DNA from: DATNPX01 sp036702975
Lineage (GTDB): Bacteria > Cyanobacteriota > Vampirovibrionia > Obscuribacterales > Obscuribacteraceae
DNA: 64,000 nt
Direction of reading: 5' to 3'
NCBI GenBank assembly: GCA_036702975.1
Contig: DATNPX010000012.1
Coordinates: forward strand, 319,960-383,959
Position 1 is the stretch's first letter, and every line of letters begins with the position of its first letter. Below are positions 52,104-61,548 of this stretch, in pieces. Position numbers and translations under genes: made by a program. The notes below the pieces were generated by a model. The model had not been told where the DNA came from. It saw only the letters and a list, made by a program, of their open reading frames with translations, and searched no databases.

Positions 52104-52940
52104 ATGGCAGGTTACAACATATTCGTGCTGGTAAAACAGGTGCCCGACCAGGGCTCTAAAGCCGGCATAAATCCGGACGGTACAATCGACCGCGCAAAGG
52201 CCAAACGCATGCTCAATCCGTTTGACCGTTACGCTTTGCAAGCAGCTCTTCACGTGAAGAAGACCTACGGCGGCACAGTTACCGCCATTTCAATGGGTCC
52301 GCCGCCAGCCGTCGAAATTCTAATGGAAGCGCTGGAGCACGGCGTCGACCGCGGCTTACTCTTATCCGACCGCCGTTTGGCGGCCTCAGACACGCTGGCT
52401 ACGGCTTATGCGCTATACAAAACCGTTCTTTACGCCGGCAAGTTCGACATGATTTTCTGCGGATTGCAGACGACCGACGGCGATACGGCTCAAGTAGGTC
52501 CGCAGCTGGCAGAGCGCTTGAATCTACCGCAAGTCACCTATTGCGAAGATTTCAAGATCGAGAACGGCAAAGCGCATGCACGGCGCATCATCGAGGGCGG
52601 TACACAGCAACTCGTTTGTGATTTGCCGCTACTCTTCACAGTCGCTAACTCCTATCATCCGCTTGAATACAAGTCGTTCCGCGGCGCTTACCGCGTGCAA
52701 AGACTAGCTAAAAACCCGGAAGAGATGAAGAAATACGTGCAGACTATCGACCTGGATATCATCGGTGCTGACATTGAGCGCTGTGGATTGAAAGGCTCGC
52801 CGACCATCGTCGCCTGGACTGAAAAGGTTGGCGACATCGGCGGCAACTGCTGCATGCATGAAGGTCACTCCGCAGACGTAATGGTCAGTGAAGTGTTTAA
52901 TTCGACTAATGTCAAAGACTTTTTGGTGGCTAAGAAATAG
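52104..52940 (+). CDS. etfB: Electron transfer flavoprotein beta subunit (FixA/bifurcating-like)
   Basis: 278 residues from ATG 52104 (AGGGGG upstream); TTG 52083 is less likely. FVLVKQVPD, NPFDRYALQAAL, LEHGVDRGLLLSDRRLAASDTLATAYAL and FCGLQTTDGDTAQVGPQLAE are seen. The DGDTAQVGP block and the SDR-x-x-A-x-x-DT block resemble bifurcating EtfB/FixA more than the AMP-binding mitochondrial type. Receives electrons and passes them through EtfA to the quinone oxidoreductase. First gene of etfB-etfA-etfQO; a 2-base gap to etfA. Confidence 0.92.
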   Translation: MAGYNIFVLVKQVPDQGSKAGINPDGTIDRAKAKRMLNPFDRYALQAALHVKKTYGGTVTAISMGPPPAVEILMEALEHGVDRGLLLSDRRLAASDTLATAYALYKTVLYAGKFDMIFCGLQTTDGDTAQVGPQLAERLNLPQVTYCEDFKIENGKAHARRIIEGGTQQLVCDLPLLFTVANSYHPLEYKSFRGAYRVQRLAKNPEEMKKYVQTIDLDIIGADIERCGLKGSPTIVAWTEKVGDIGGNCCMHEGHSADVMVSEVFNSTNVKDFLVAKK

Positions 52941-52942
52941 GT

Positions 52943-54073
52943 ATGAGCGACAATCCTCCCAAACCCGAAAAACAAGAACCAGACAGCTCGGTGCTTCAAT
53001 ACTGTCCTAAAGGCGAAGTGCTGGTGGTGGCTGAATTAATCATGGGCGAGCTGCAGCCCGTCACGCTCGAGCTTCTCGGAGCCGGACGCATACTTGCCGA
53101 CAAAATGGAACGCGAGTTGCGTTGCATAGTGCTCGGTCACAACTTAGGTGATGTTCCACGGACACTGATTGAATACGGCGCTGACGTTGTTTACGTTGCC
53201 GATCATCCAGACCTCTATCTATACCGTACGCTGCCTTACCGTCGCGTCGTATGCGACTTCCTCGAGTCTCTGCCCGAGCCACCACATACGACACTACTCG
53301 GCAGCACAACGACTGGACGCGACCTAGCACCACGCATAGCGGCACACTTCGATACCGGTTTGACCGCAGATTGCACAGAGCTGGACATCGGTCCCTACGA
53401 ACACAAAGCTAAGATGGACCCGACCAAAATCGGTCTCTATCCAAACTGCCTGTACGCCATTCGTCCCAGCTTCGGCGAAAGTTTGAAAGCTCGAATTCTT
53501 GGACCGTGGAAGAACCCGCAGATGGCCACAACTCGCCCTGGCGTCATGATTCCTAATCACAGAGATCCAAACCGCCAGGGAAAGATCATCCAAATTCCAG
53601 TCAATCTGAAACCAGAAGACAATCGCTTGATAGTAGCCGAAACGCTGCGTGAAGTTTCAAAAGGCGTCAAGCTCACTGAAGCAGACGTAATCATCGCCGG
53701 TGGCTATGGACTGGGCAGTAAGGAAGGTTTCGATCTTTTGATTGAACTCTCTAAATGCTTCGAAAATTCTGCCATCGCGGCTTCGAGAAAAGTGGTCGAC
53801 CTCGGTTGGATTCCCTACAACCACCAGGTCGGTCAAACCGGCAAAACAGTAAGACCTAAGGTATACATGGCATTCGGCATTTCCGGTGCGATTCAGCACC
53901 GCGTTGGTATGTCGAAGTCTGGCTTGATCATCGCAGTGAACAAAGACCCAGACGCGCCGATATTCAAGTTCGCCCATCACGGAATCGTCGGTGACCTCTA
54001 CCAGATCATTCCGGAGATGACCAAACAGTTAAAGGAATCGCAAGCAGGACGGGGGGTAGCAGCAGTTGTCTGA
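52943..54073 (+). CDS. etfA: Electron transfer flavoprotein alpha subunit
   Basis: 376 residues. The C-terminal FAD domain carries ADVIIAGGYGLGSKEGF, SRKVVDLGWIPYNHQVGQTGKTVRPKVYMAFGISGAIQH and NKDPDAPIFKFAHHGIVGDL, complete for FAD binding. The N-terminal domain has GSTTTGRDLAPRIAAHFDTGLTADCTELD. A Pro/Lys-rich leader of about 30 residues precedes it. Overlaps the ETF-QO gene by 8 bp. Confidence 0.94.
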   Translation: MSDNPPKPEKQEPDSSVLQYCPKGEVLVVAELIMGELQPVTLELLGAGRILADKMERELRCIVLGHNLGDVPRTLIEYGADVVYVADHPDLYLYRTLPYRRVVCDFLESLPEPPHTTLLGSTTTGRDLAPRIAAHFDTGLTADCTELDIGPYEHKAKMDPTKIGLYPNCLYAIRPSFGESLKARILGPWKNPQMATTRPGVMIPNHRDPNRQGKIIQIPVNLKPEDNRLIVAETLREVSKGVKLTEADVIIAGGYGLGSKEGFDLLIELSKCFENSAIAASRKVVDLGWIPYNHQVGQTGKTVRPKVYMAFGISGAIQHRVGMSKSGLIIAVNKDPDAPIFKFAHHGIVGDLYQIIPEMTKQLKESQAGRGVAAVV

Positions 54074-55781
54074 ACGCATTGAGTACGATCTTTTGCTGGT
54101 TGGAGGCAGTCCTTCCAACCTCACGCTCGCTTATCATTTCATCGAGTTAGCCAAGCAAAGCAGAAAGCAGTTCTCGATCGCCATTATCGAGAAGGGCAAG
54201 GAGTTTGGTGCCCACATTATGAGTGGTGCTGTCTCCAACCCCCATGTTTTGAAAAAGATCTGGCCGAACTATGAAGAGCTCAAGTTTCCAATTGAAGCAG
54301 TCTGCAATGACAGCAACTTTTCAGTTCTCGGCAGCGAGCGAAAATGGGATGTTCCGCGCAAGCTGTATCCTAAGTCGCTCGACAAAACCGGTTACTTCGT
54401 GATGACTTTGAGTCACGTCGCAAACTGGATGGCCAACCAGGTAGAAGAGAGAGCAAAAGACGCACCGAACGTGTCGATAGATATGTTCACAGGCTTCTCC
54501 GCCCATGGTGTCGTATTTGAAGACGGTCGCGTTGCCGGGGTGCAGGTCAGCGAAGAAGCAAAGTCAGAAGATGACTATGTCTACGCGAAATTCACTTGCT
54601 TCGGAGACAAGGGTTTCATTTCCAGAGACGTAATCGACCACTACAAGCTGAGAGAATGCCCTCAGATCTGGTCTGTAGGCGTAAAAGAAGTTTGGCAAAC
54701 TAATGAGAACTATGCCGGTAAGGTCTGGCATACGCTCGGTTGGCCGTTGCTTGATGGCACATTTGGTGGCGGCTTCGTCTACGGAATGAAAGACAACAAG
54801 CTGACTATCGGTCTGGTCATAAGCTTGGATAGCGCCGATCCCAACATGAATCCGCAGCACAAGCTGCAGGAGTACAAGAAGCACCCCTGGATTCAGGAGA
54901 TGATCAAAGGCGGCAAATTACTCAAGTACGGAGCAGCACTTCTGCCCGAAGGCGGCTATTACAGCCTGCCGAAGAAGTTCGCAGTACCGGGAGCCTTGCT
55001 GTTAGGCGATGCCCTCGGCGTCTTAGACGTGAAGAATCTCGCCGGTATCGACCGCGCCATGGAGTGTGGTTACGTTGCCGCTGAAGTGCTCCATGACGCT
55101 CTCATCAAAGGCGACTTTAGCGAAGCAGCTCTTGCTCCATATCAGGAGAGACTGAGCAACAGCTTCGTAGTACAAGACTCCTATAAGAATCGCTACTTCC
55201 GCTGGGCTTTCATCGAAAATCCCAAGCTTCTCGGCGAATATTTGCCAACTGTGGCGAAGAGCATCGACCGTACAAATCCTTGGATGGGCATGCTGAAAGT
55301 CGGTATCACTCACCCTTTGGGTGCACCAATCGACGGAGTACGTTCTCTCGGTCTCATTGAGGGCAAGCTCAATATCGGTCCGATCAAATATCAAGCCGAC
55401 TACAAACACATCGTACCCACGTTCGTCGCGCCGAAGTACGACGAACCGCCTGCCGACAAGTCAACGATCTATACTCGCGCCGACGCAGTTTTTTACGCTG
55501 GGCCGAAGTATCACGAAGGCAACAAGCACATCGACGAGTTCAATGCGCAGACCTGCGTTCAATGCATAAGCAAATACGAAGGCTTGAAGAAAACAACGCC
55601 CTGCGTATCTGATTGCACAGCCGAAGTTCACCGCATCGATATTCTCGATGGCGTGCACAAGCACGGCATGTCGTTGGAGAACTGCATCCAGTGCCGCACC
55701 TGTGAAATCGTCTGCCCGGAAGTAAACTTGCGTGTGAAGCCGACAGCTCAGGGAAGTGGTCCCGATTTCATCGGACTCTAA
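54066..55781 (+). CDS. ETF-quinone oxidoreductase (FixC-FixX fusion type)
   Basis: 571 residues. C-terminal ferredoxin-like domain with CIQCRTCEIVCPEVNL (4Fe-4S) and the flavin domain with FGAHIMSGAVSNP, GGFVYGMKDNKLTIGLVIS and LLGDALGVLDV. The N-terminal Rossmann loop is degenerate, LLLVGGSPSNLTLAYHF, where the family normally has GAGPAGL. TTG start in a GGGGGG-preceded 8-bp overlap with etfA. Passes ETF electrons to quinone, so the host has a quinone respiratory chain. Confidence 0.9.
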   Translation: MSERIEYDLLLVGGSPSNLTLAYHFIELAKQSRKQFSIAIIEKGKEFGAHIMSGAVSNPHVLKKIWPNYEELKFPIEAVCNDSNFSVLGSERKWDVPRKLYPKSLDKTGYFVMTLSHVANWMANQVEERAKDAPNVSIDMFTGFSAHGVVFEDGRVAGVQVSEEAKSEDDYVYAKFTCFGDKGFISRDVIDHYKLRECPQIWSVGVKEVWQTNENYAGKVWHTLGWPLLDGTFGGGFVYGMKDNKLTIGLVISLDSADPNMNPQHKLQEYKKHPWIQEMIKGGKLLKYGAALLPEGGYYSLPKKFAVPGALLLGDALGVLDVKNLAGIDRAMECGYVAAEVLHDALIKGDFSEAALAPYQERLSNSFVVQDSYKNRYFRWAFIENPKLLGEYLPTVAKSIDRTNPWMGMLKVGITHPLGAPIDGVRSLGLIEGKLNIGPIKYQADYKHIVPTFVAPKYDEPPADKSTIYTRADAVFYAGPKYHEGNKHIDEFNAQTCVQCISKYEGLKKTTPCVSDCTAEVHRIDILDGVHKHGMSLENCIQCRTCEIVCPEVNLRVKPTAQGSGPDFIGL

Positions 55782-55805
55782 ATCTAGAGCACGTGTTAGT
55801 CGTCA

Positions 55806-55839
55806 AATAGCCCGTTGCCTTGATGCGCAACGGGCTATT
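55806..55839 (+). terminator. Strong hairpin after the ETF operon
   Basis: A perfect 13-bp stem AATAGCCCGTTGC/GCAACGGGCTATT with an 8-base loop, 24 bases after the stop. No T run on either side, so termination may need Rho or it may stabilise the 3' end. Confidence 0.7.
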
Positions 55840-55896
55840 GAGTTCCACTAGGATCGGGGGATCGGGGAAGACCTGGGCAACTTTTGAACAAACTAG

Positions 55897-56601
55897 TCAC
55901 TTGAGCTTCTTAAGCAGTTCAGACTGCATATCGTGTAGAGAACTATGCAGCAACGAGCCTTCGGTCTGGGCATGTTTTAAACTTTCGCTTTGCGAATCAA
56001 GCTGAGCCAAACGCAAGTAATATTTTTCGGCTTCTTCGCTGCTAATACGATGGTTGGCGAGTGCCTTAGCCACTAGCCCATCGATAGCAGAGTGGTCGAT
56101 GCCTTGAACGACAGAGACTACGTTAGGTCCTTCTCTCTTAGTCGGACCGATCTGAGCTTCTAACTCATGCAGCATCTTCTCGTCTGCTTCCAAAACCGAT
56201 ACCGGTATGCCGTCGTTTTGAGCGCGGTACCAGGTCTCATTGTCGTTGATTTTGTTGAGGCGTTTTTTGAACTCACTCGCTTGCGCTGGTGTCAGCCAAT
56301 CGCTCACAAGACCATCGTTTATGCGTGACAGAATGTGTTCTTGCAGTTCAGTTGTGCCAGGCTGCACATCCACACGCATAGGCTTGATTACACTGTCAGT
56401 CTGTTTTGGTTCTGCTGCAATACGGTTCGCTTCGCTTGTTTTGTACTCGAATAATCCGTCGACCGAAGTCTTCCAGTGAGGGTAATCGGGATACTTGAGA
56501 TAGCCCTGAGCGAACACAAGGCTACCGTTGAGTAAAGCAGATGTGGTTAGGGCTATTGATAGTTTGAAAATATTTGCGTTCATGACGGTACGACGCTTCA
56601 T
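55897..56601 (-). CDS. Exported hypothetical protein with internal duplication
   Basis: 234 residues. Signal FKLSIALTTSALLNGSLVFA. Two related helical units of about 65 residues: LQEHILSRINDGLVSDWLT... and SAIDGLVAKALANHRISSE..., each with a Leu/Glu helix pair. Starts 11 bases after the RND adaptor, so probably last in the efflux operon. No family known; it is too short for an outer-membrane channel. Confidence 0.72.
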   Translation of the reverse strand: MKRRTVMNANIFKLSIALTTSALLNGSLVFAQGYLKYPDYPHWKTSVDGLFEYKTSEANRIAAEPKQTDSVIKPMRVDVQPGTTELQEHILSRINDGLVSDWLTPAQASEFKKRLNKINDNETWYRAQNDGIPVSVLEADEKMLHELEAQIGPTKREGPNVVSVVQGIDHSAIDGLVAKALANHRISSEEAEKYYLRLAQLDSQSESLKHAQTEGSLLHSSLHDMQSELLKKLK

Positions 56602-56612
56602 TAGTGAGTGTG

Positions 56613-58001
56613 TTACAAGTTAGCTTTTGCGATCTTAACTTCGACCTTGCTGCCATCGGACAAACCGTCTGGCGGGTCGAGTGCCACCACATCATTTGCT
56701 TTCAGGCCTTGGCTGATTGCGATTGAGTTTCCATAGTCACGCGCGACTTCCACTTTGTGGTAGGCAACTTTACCGTCATTCACAACTGCAACGTAGAGAC
56801 CGTCGTTTTTAGTGACAGCAGCGTTGCTGGGAATGATTACTGGCGGATTGGGATTATTGAAGTGGAAGCGGACATCAGCATAAGAGCCGGGTTTGAGGAT
56901 GTGATTTTTATTGTCTATGCGAATCTCTGTTTGCAGAGTTCTCGTTTGCGAATTCAAACTGCCGGCAATGTTCGTCACAATGCCGGTAAAGGATTGGCCT
57001 GGGTATTCTTGCAACAAGAGTTCAGCCTTGTCACCATTGTGGATGTACCTGTAGTCGCTCTGTGGGACATCGACATAAATGCGCAGAGTATCAGTTTTTG
57101 CCATTGAGAGAATCTGTGTCGTGCCCTGAGCGCCGCCAGCAGCAACGAGTGCACCGGCGTCCACCAGGCGATTAGTAATGACACCATCGGCAGGGGCAAT
57201 CACCTTTTGGAAATTCTGTAGGGCCTTCAGCTGGGAGAGGCTGGCTTGGTTTGATTCCACCGTCTGTTTGGCAGCAGCAATACGAGCATTGGCAGATGCC
57301 ACTTGGGCTAGCTGTGCTTGGCGATTATGCTGCGCCACTTCAATGGCAGCGGTATCAGAGTTGTACTGACGCAACGCTTGGTCGCGTTGTTCGTAAGAGA
57401 CAGCACCCTCACCTGCCAACATTTTGTATCTTTGAACTTCAGTCGTGCTGTATTCGAGATTGGTGCGGTTTTGCTTGATGGTGGCGTCAGCTGCAAATAG
57501 CTGCGCTGAATAGTTTTCGCGGTCAGAGATGGCAGAAGCCAGATTAGCTTCAGCTGCCCTTAAATTAGCCATCGCCTGCTGAACCTGTTGATCCAGCTCA
57601 GGCGTGTCGATTATTGCAAGAAGTTCGCCAGCTTTCACGTTGTCGCCGATGTCAACGAAGCGCTTCAAGAGGTAGCCGTTCGCGCGCGCATAAACGGGGA
57701 TATTCTGAATCGGTTGCAGGTCGCCAGGCAAGGAGAGCGATTGTTGCTCAGAGCCAGACTTAGCAACGACTGCAGCCACCTCGGTCACCTGCTTTTGCAA
57801 CTGCTCGTGCGTTTTATTCAGTTCAGTTTGGTTCTGGAGCCGGGGCACAACACCTACGGCGGCTAGAGCGATGATGCCGACCAAAACCGGCAGCACAGGA
57901 CTGGTAACACCATGAGCCTTTCTTTTGGCGGAGGCAGTATCGGCATGCACCGGAGCTTCGTGAGACGCTTTCTTTTCTGAACTCTCGGTTGAAACTTCCA
58001 T
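56613..58001 (-). CDS. RND efflux periplasmic adaptor (membrane fusion protein), adaptor A
   Basis: 462 residues. One N-terminal TM helix (VLPVLVGIIALAAVGVV), lipoyl-like halves YARANGYLLKRFVDIGDNVKAGELLAIIDTPELDQQ, a coiled-coil hairpin (about 145-270), then VIAPADGVITNRLVDAGALV and a beta-barrel end. It is a HlyD/AcrA-type adaptor linking the inner pump to an outer channel. GAGG six bases before ATG. 106 bases after the pump gene, with two dyads in the gap. Confidence 0.93.
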   Translation of the reverse strand: MEVSTESSEKKASHEAPVHADTASAKRKAHGVTSPVLPVLVGIIALAAVGVVPRLQNQTELNKTHEQLQKQVTEVAAVVAKSGSEQQSLSLPGDLQPIQNIPVYARANGYLLKRFVDIGDNVKAGELLAIIDTPELDQQVQQAMANLRAAEANLASAISDRENYSAQLFAADATIKQNRTNLEYSTTEVQRYKMLAGEGAVSYEQRDQALRQYNSDTAAIEVAQHNRQAQLAQVASANARIAAAKQTVESNQASLSQLKALQNFQKVIAPADGVITNRLVDAGALVAAGGAQGTTQILSMAKTDTLRIYVDVPQSDYRYIHNGDKAELLLQEYPGQSFTGIVTNIAGSLNSQTRTLQTEIRIDNKNHILKPGSYADVRFHFNNPNPPVIIPSNAAVTKNDGLYVAVVNDGKVAYHKVEVARDYGNSIAISQGLKANDVVALDPPDGLSDGSKVEVKIAKANL

Positions 58002-58042
58002 GGATGACCTCGCTATCGATTTGAGCCGATAACTCCAATCTA

Positions 58043-58076
58043 CTCGTTACTAGACGAGCGGTCCAATACTGGTATT
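58043..58076 (-). promoter_or_regulatory. Two short dyads between pump and adaptor
   Basis: CTCGT-N6-ACGAG (58043-58058) and AATAC-N2-GTATT (58065-58076) in the 106-base gap. Possible operators or an RNA hairpin tuning adaptor expression. Function unproven. Confidence 0.4.
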
Positions 58077-58107
58077 TTATCCAACCGATTAGTGTGCGTA
58101 ATGCTTA

Positions 58108-61100
58108 TTAATGGTTGCCAGCAGGTGTGCCCTCCTGCGGATGAGCATGCGTCGCAGCGAAGCGATCGCTAGACTTCTTAAGTAACGAGAACACAACCGG
58201 TACAAAAAAGAGAGTGGCAAACGTCGCCACTATGAGACCACCAATAACCGCGCGTCCAAGCGGCGCATTCGCTGAACCACCTTCTCCTAGACCTGTAGCC
58301 ATGGGCAACATACCGATGATCATGGCTAAGGCTGTCATCACAACTGGACGGAAGCGCGTAAACCCGGCTTCTGATGAGGATCTGACAGGGTCAAGTCCCT
58401 CCTGCCTTCTCTCTTCCGCGAAAGTAACCATAAGAATACTGTTTGCGGATGCGACCCCGATACTCATGATCGCCCCCATCAGCGCAGGAACGCTGAAAGT
58501 TGTCTGCGTCAAGAAAAGCATAAGCACGATGCCAGACAATGTACCTGGGCTGGCCATAAGAATAATCAACGGGTCTAACCATGATTGGAAGTTGATGACG
58601 AGAAGCATGTAAACCAAGGCCAGAGCGAAAACCAGACCACCGAGGAGCCCGCTGAAAGCGGCATTCATACTGTCAGCCTGACCACGAATATTGATGAAGG
58701 TGCCGCGTGGAAGTGTCTTGCGCATTTCGGCTACGATTTTTCTTGTATCCTCCGAAACGCCGCCGAGGTCACGCCCTTCAGTGTTCATATAGATGTCGAA
58801 CACTGGCATAATCTGATAGTGAGACGAGATGGCGGCAGTGGTGCCACGCCCGATATCAGCCACAGTCTTGAGCAAAACCGGTGGTCTATTTGGCAGCGAG
58901 CTAATCGGCAAAGTCGAAATATCGTCTAAATTATTCAACTGATAGGTCGGCGTCTGTACCGCCACGCTGTAGTTGACGCCATTTTTCGGATTCACCCAAT
59001 AGTTAGGCAAAGTCTGAAAACTCGAACTTAAAGAGACGAGTACAGAGTTGGCAATATCGCGTTGAGTCAGTCCTAGTTCTAGAGATTTCGACCGATTCAC
59101 ATCCACAGTCAATTGCGCTTCATCAGGTATTTGCAAGAGAGTGACATCAACTGCGCCTGGCACCAATTCCAGTTTCTTTTGTAACTTCAAAGCGATATCG
59201 TAGACTTGAGGAATGTTGCGACCGGAGACCTGCACATCGACAGGAGCCGGTAAACCAGCATTCAATATTTGGCTTGTGATATCGGCCGGCTGGAAGAAGA
59301 ACGACAACTGTGGCATCTCAGTGCGCAAGTACTTGCGGATTCTTTTTTCATACTCGAAAACAGAAGTCTTGTGTTCAGGCGTGAGTGAAACAAGCATTTC
59401 CCCATCGAAATCACTAAAGGTGACATTGTCTCCGTAAGAGAGGTTGATACCACTTGCCGGAAGCCCGATGTTATGGGTTATCACCTTGATTTCATCGGCC
59501 GGGATAATTTGTCTGATGCCATATTCAACCTTTTTGAAAACTCGCTCTGTCTCTTCCAGGCGAGATCCTTTCGGAGCGATGATATGCAAACGTAATTGCC
59601 CACCATCGACTTTGGGAAAGAAGTCTTGACCGACAAATGGAATAAGCGACCAACAGCAACTATAGAAAAGCAAAAAAGCCGCGACCACTAGTTTGGCATG
59701 CGCAAGCGCTCTGTCCAAAAGCCCGTGATAGCTGTCACGGAGTGAATTGAAGTGCCCATCGATCCATTCATAAATGCGCCCAAAAAAGCTCTTCGGTTTC
59801 AAGTGGTCGTCTTCGTGATGCTCCTGCAAAAGATAGCGAGCCATAACGGGCACAAGAGTACGCGAAAGAAAATATGATGCCATCATGGCGAAGACAACTG
59901 CCATAGCTAGTGGCACAAACAGAGAGCGTGCGGGCTCTGTTAAAAGGACCACGGGAACAAAGACGATACAAATAGCAAGTGTCGAAACGAAAGCGGGTGT
60001 TGCAATTTGGGCGGCACCATCCAAAATAGCCTGCACAATCGGTTTGTGCATACCAAGATTGCGGTGAATATTTTCCACCTCTACGGTGGCATCGTCGACG
60101 AGCATACCGACCGCCAGAGACAATCCGCCTAAGGTCATCGTATTCAACGTTTGGTGGCAAGCATTCAAACAGATAATCGATGCCAGAATGCTTAGCGGAA
60201 TAGATGTCACCACGATAAACGTGCTGCGCCAGCTGCCGAGAATAGCCAGCATCAAAAGACCGGTGAGAACAGCTGCTGTTGTAGCTTCGCTAACGACCTG
60301 TTTGATGGCTGCTTTAACGAATACTGATTGATCTGTGAGAATTTCTATATTCAACTCTTTAGGCAACGTCTCCAGAAGAGCCGGCAACGCCTTTCTCACA
60401 TTCTCAACAACATTCAAAGTCGAGGCTCCCCCTGAACGGAGAATATTGAGCATAGTTGAGCGGTGCCCATCCTGGTTGACGATGTTGGTTTGGGTGGCAA
60501 ATCCATCGTGAACGTTGCCTATGTCTTTAAAATAAATGGTGGCGCCGTTCACCTGCTTGATCGGATACATATTCAGCTCTTCAAGCGCCAACGGACTACT
60601 GTTCATCTTGACTGGGTACTCTTTAGTGCCGATTTTCACGGTACCCGAGGGCAAGATCAAGTTTTGCAAATTGAGTGCATTAGTTACGTCTGCGGGAGTG
60701 AGACCTTTTGCATTCAACTGATTGGTGTTTATGTCGACCATCACCTGGCGCTGTTTGCCGCCGTAAGGAATGGGAATCGAGCAACCGCCGGCTGTCGCCA
60801 GTCGAGGGCGAAGGAAGCTCAAACCTGTGTCATAGAGCTCAGCTTCAGACATCTTCTTACTTCCGACACCTAGTTGCATAACTGGCACGTCCGATGTGCT
60901 GAAGGCAGTCACCAGAGGTGGTGTGATTCCAGGTGGAAGAATTCTCAAAACGGTTTGATTAACTGCGGACATTAAAGCGACAGCTTTACCGACGTCTGCT
61001 CCCTGCCGCAAATAGACTTTAATGATACCGATACCGTTGACAGAGTTTGATTCCAGATGCTCGATTTCACTCGTAACTGTCGTCATCGCGCGCTCGGAGA

Positions 61101-61296
61101 TGGTGATGATTCTATTCTGCATCTCCTCCGGCGGCAGGCCGGTGTAGCCCCAAATGACGCTGACGACGGGCAAGTCGATAACAGGGAAAATATCGATCGC
61201 CATTCTGGTAATGGAAAGGATACCCAGCAAAGCGATAAGAGCGGAGACCACAACGAAGGTGTACGGTCGCCTAATGGCAAGTTCAACAATCCACAT
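58108..61296 (-). CDS. RND-family (HAE1) efflux pump
   Basis: 1062 residues, standard RND length. TM1 IRRPYTFVVVSALIALLGILSI, DIFPVIDLPVVSV, and the proton-relay helix LAVGMLVDDATVEVENIHRN with the paired Asp; two periplasmic loops and a second set of TM helices (YMLLVINFQSWLDPLIILMA, GVASANSILMVTFAEERRQEG) are present. Exports hydrophobic compounds using proton flow. First gene of pump-adaptor-hypothetical, divergent from the LysR regulator. Substrate not predictable. Confidence 0.94.
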   Translation of the reverse strand: MWIVELAIRRPYTFVVVSALIALLGILSITRMAIDIFPVIDLPVVSVIWGYTGLPPEEMQNRIITISERAMTTVTSEIEHLESNSVNGIGIIKVYLRQGADVGKAVALMSAVNQTVLRILPPGITPPLVTAFSTSDVPVMQLGVGSKKMSEAELYDTGLSFLRPRLATAGGCSIPIPYGGKQRQVMVDINTNQLNAKGLTPADVTNALNLQNLILPSGTVKIGTKEYPVKMNSSPLALEELNMYPIKQVNGATIYFKDIGNVHDGFATQTNIVNQDGHRSTMLNILRSGGASTLNVVENVRKALPALLETLPKELNIEILTDQSVFVKAAIKQVVSEATTAAVLTGLLMLAILGSWRSTFIVVTSIPLSILASIICLNACHQTLNTMTLGGLSLAVGMLVDDATVEVENIHRNLGMHKPIVQAILDGAAQIATPAFVSTLAICIVFVPVVLLTEPARSLFVPLAMAVVFAMMASYFLSRTLVPVMARYLLQEHHEDDHLKPKSFFGRIYEWIDGHFNSLRDSYHGLLDRALAHAKLVVAAFLLFYSCCWSLIPFVGQDFFPKVDGGQLRLHIIAPKGSRLEETERVFKKVEYGIRQIIPADEIKVITHNIGLPASGINLSYGDNVTFSDFDGEMLVSLTPEHKTSVFEYEKRIRKYLRTEMPQLSFFFQPADITSQILNAGLPAPVDVQVSGRNIPQVYDIALKLQKKLELVPGAVDVTLLQIPDEAQLTVDVNRSKSLELGLTQRDIANSVLVSLSSSFQTLPNYWVNPKNGVNYSVAVQTPTYQLNNLDDISTLPISSLPNRPPVLLKTVADIGRGTTAAISSHYQIMPVFDIYMNTEGRDLGGVSEDTRKIVAEMRKTLPRGTFINIRGQADSMNAAFSGLLGGLVFALALVYMLLVINFQSWLDPLIILMASPGTLSGIVLMLFLTQTTFSVPALMGAIMSIGVASANSILMVTFAEERRQEGLDPVRSSSEAGFTRFRPVVMTALAMIIGMLPMATGLGEGGSANAPLGRAVIGGLIVATFATLFFVPVVFSLLKKSSDRFAATHAHPQEGTPAGNH

Positions 61297-61413
61297 GTGA
61301 GTTACCCGTTAAGTCTTTGCAGCTAAGTGTTTTCGGCAAAAATATTATATTTTGGGCGCACGGCTGCGATAATCCTACATTAGCGAGTGCATGTACGACC
61401 ATCCAATACACAG

Positions 61414-61428
61414 TCGTAATAGATACGA
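61414..61428. promoter_or_regulatory. Candidate LysR-type operator dyad
   Basis: TCGTA-N5-TACGA, a perfect 5-bp dyad of 15 bases in the 252-base gap between the pump and the LysR gene. LysR regulators bind such interrupted dyads in divergent promoters. A TACGATTA core recurs upstream of the second adaptor (63882-63889). Confidence 0.5.
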
Positions 61429-61490
61429 TTAACTTAGAGAATGACTGCGCAACCACGTTCGAAAACGCACTGAAAAGCGCTCAGGAAAAC

Positions 61491-61526
61491 ACTCAAGCAA
61501 AGACTCAAGCAAAGACTCAAGCAAAG
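61491..61526 (+). repeat. Three tandem 12-base repeats upstream of the LysR gene
   Basis: ACTCAAGCAAAG repeated three times exactly, then ACTGACG, 23 bases before the LysR start. Could be slippage-derived or a regulator site array. Confidence 0.85.
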
Positions 61527-61548
61527 ACTGACGTTCAAAAACAAGCAG

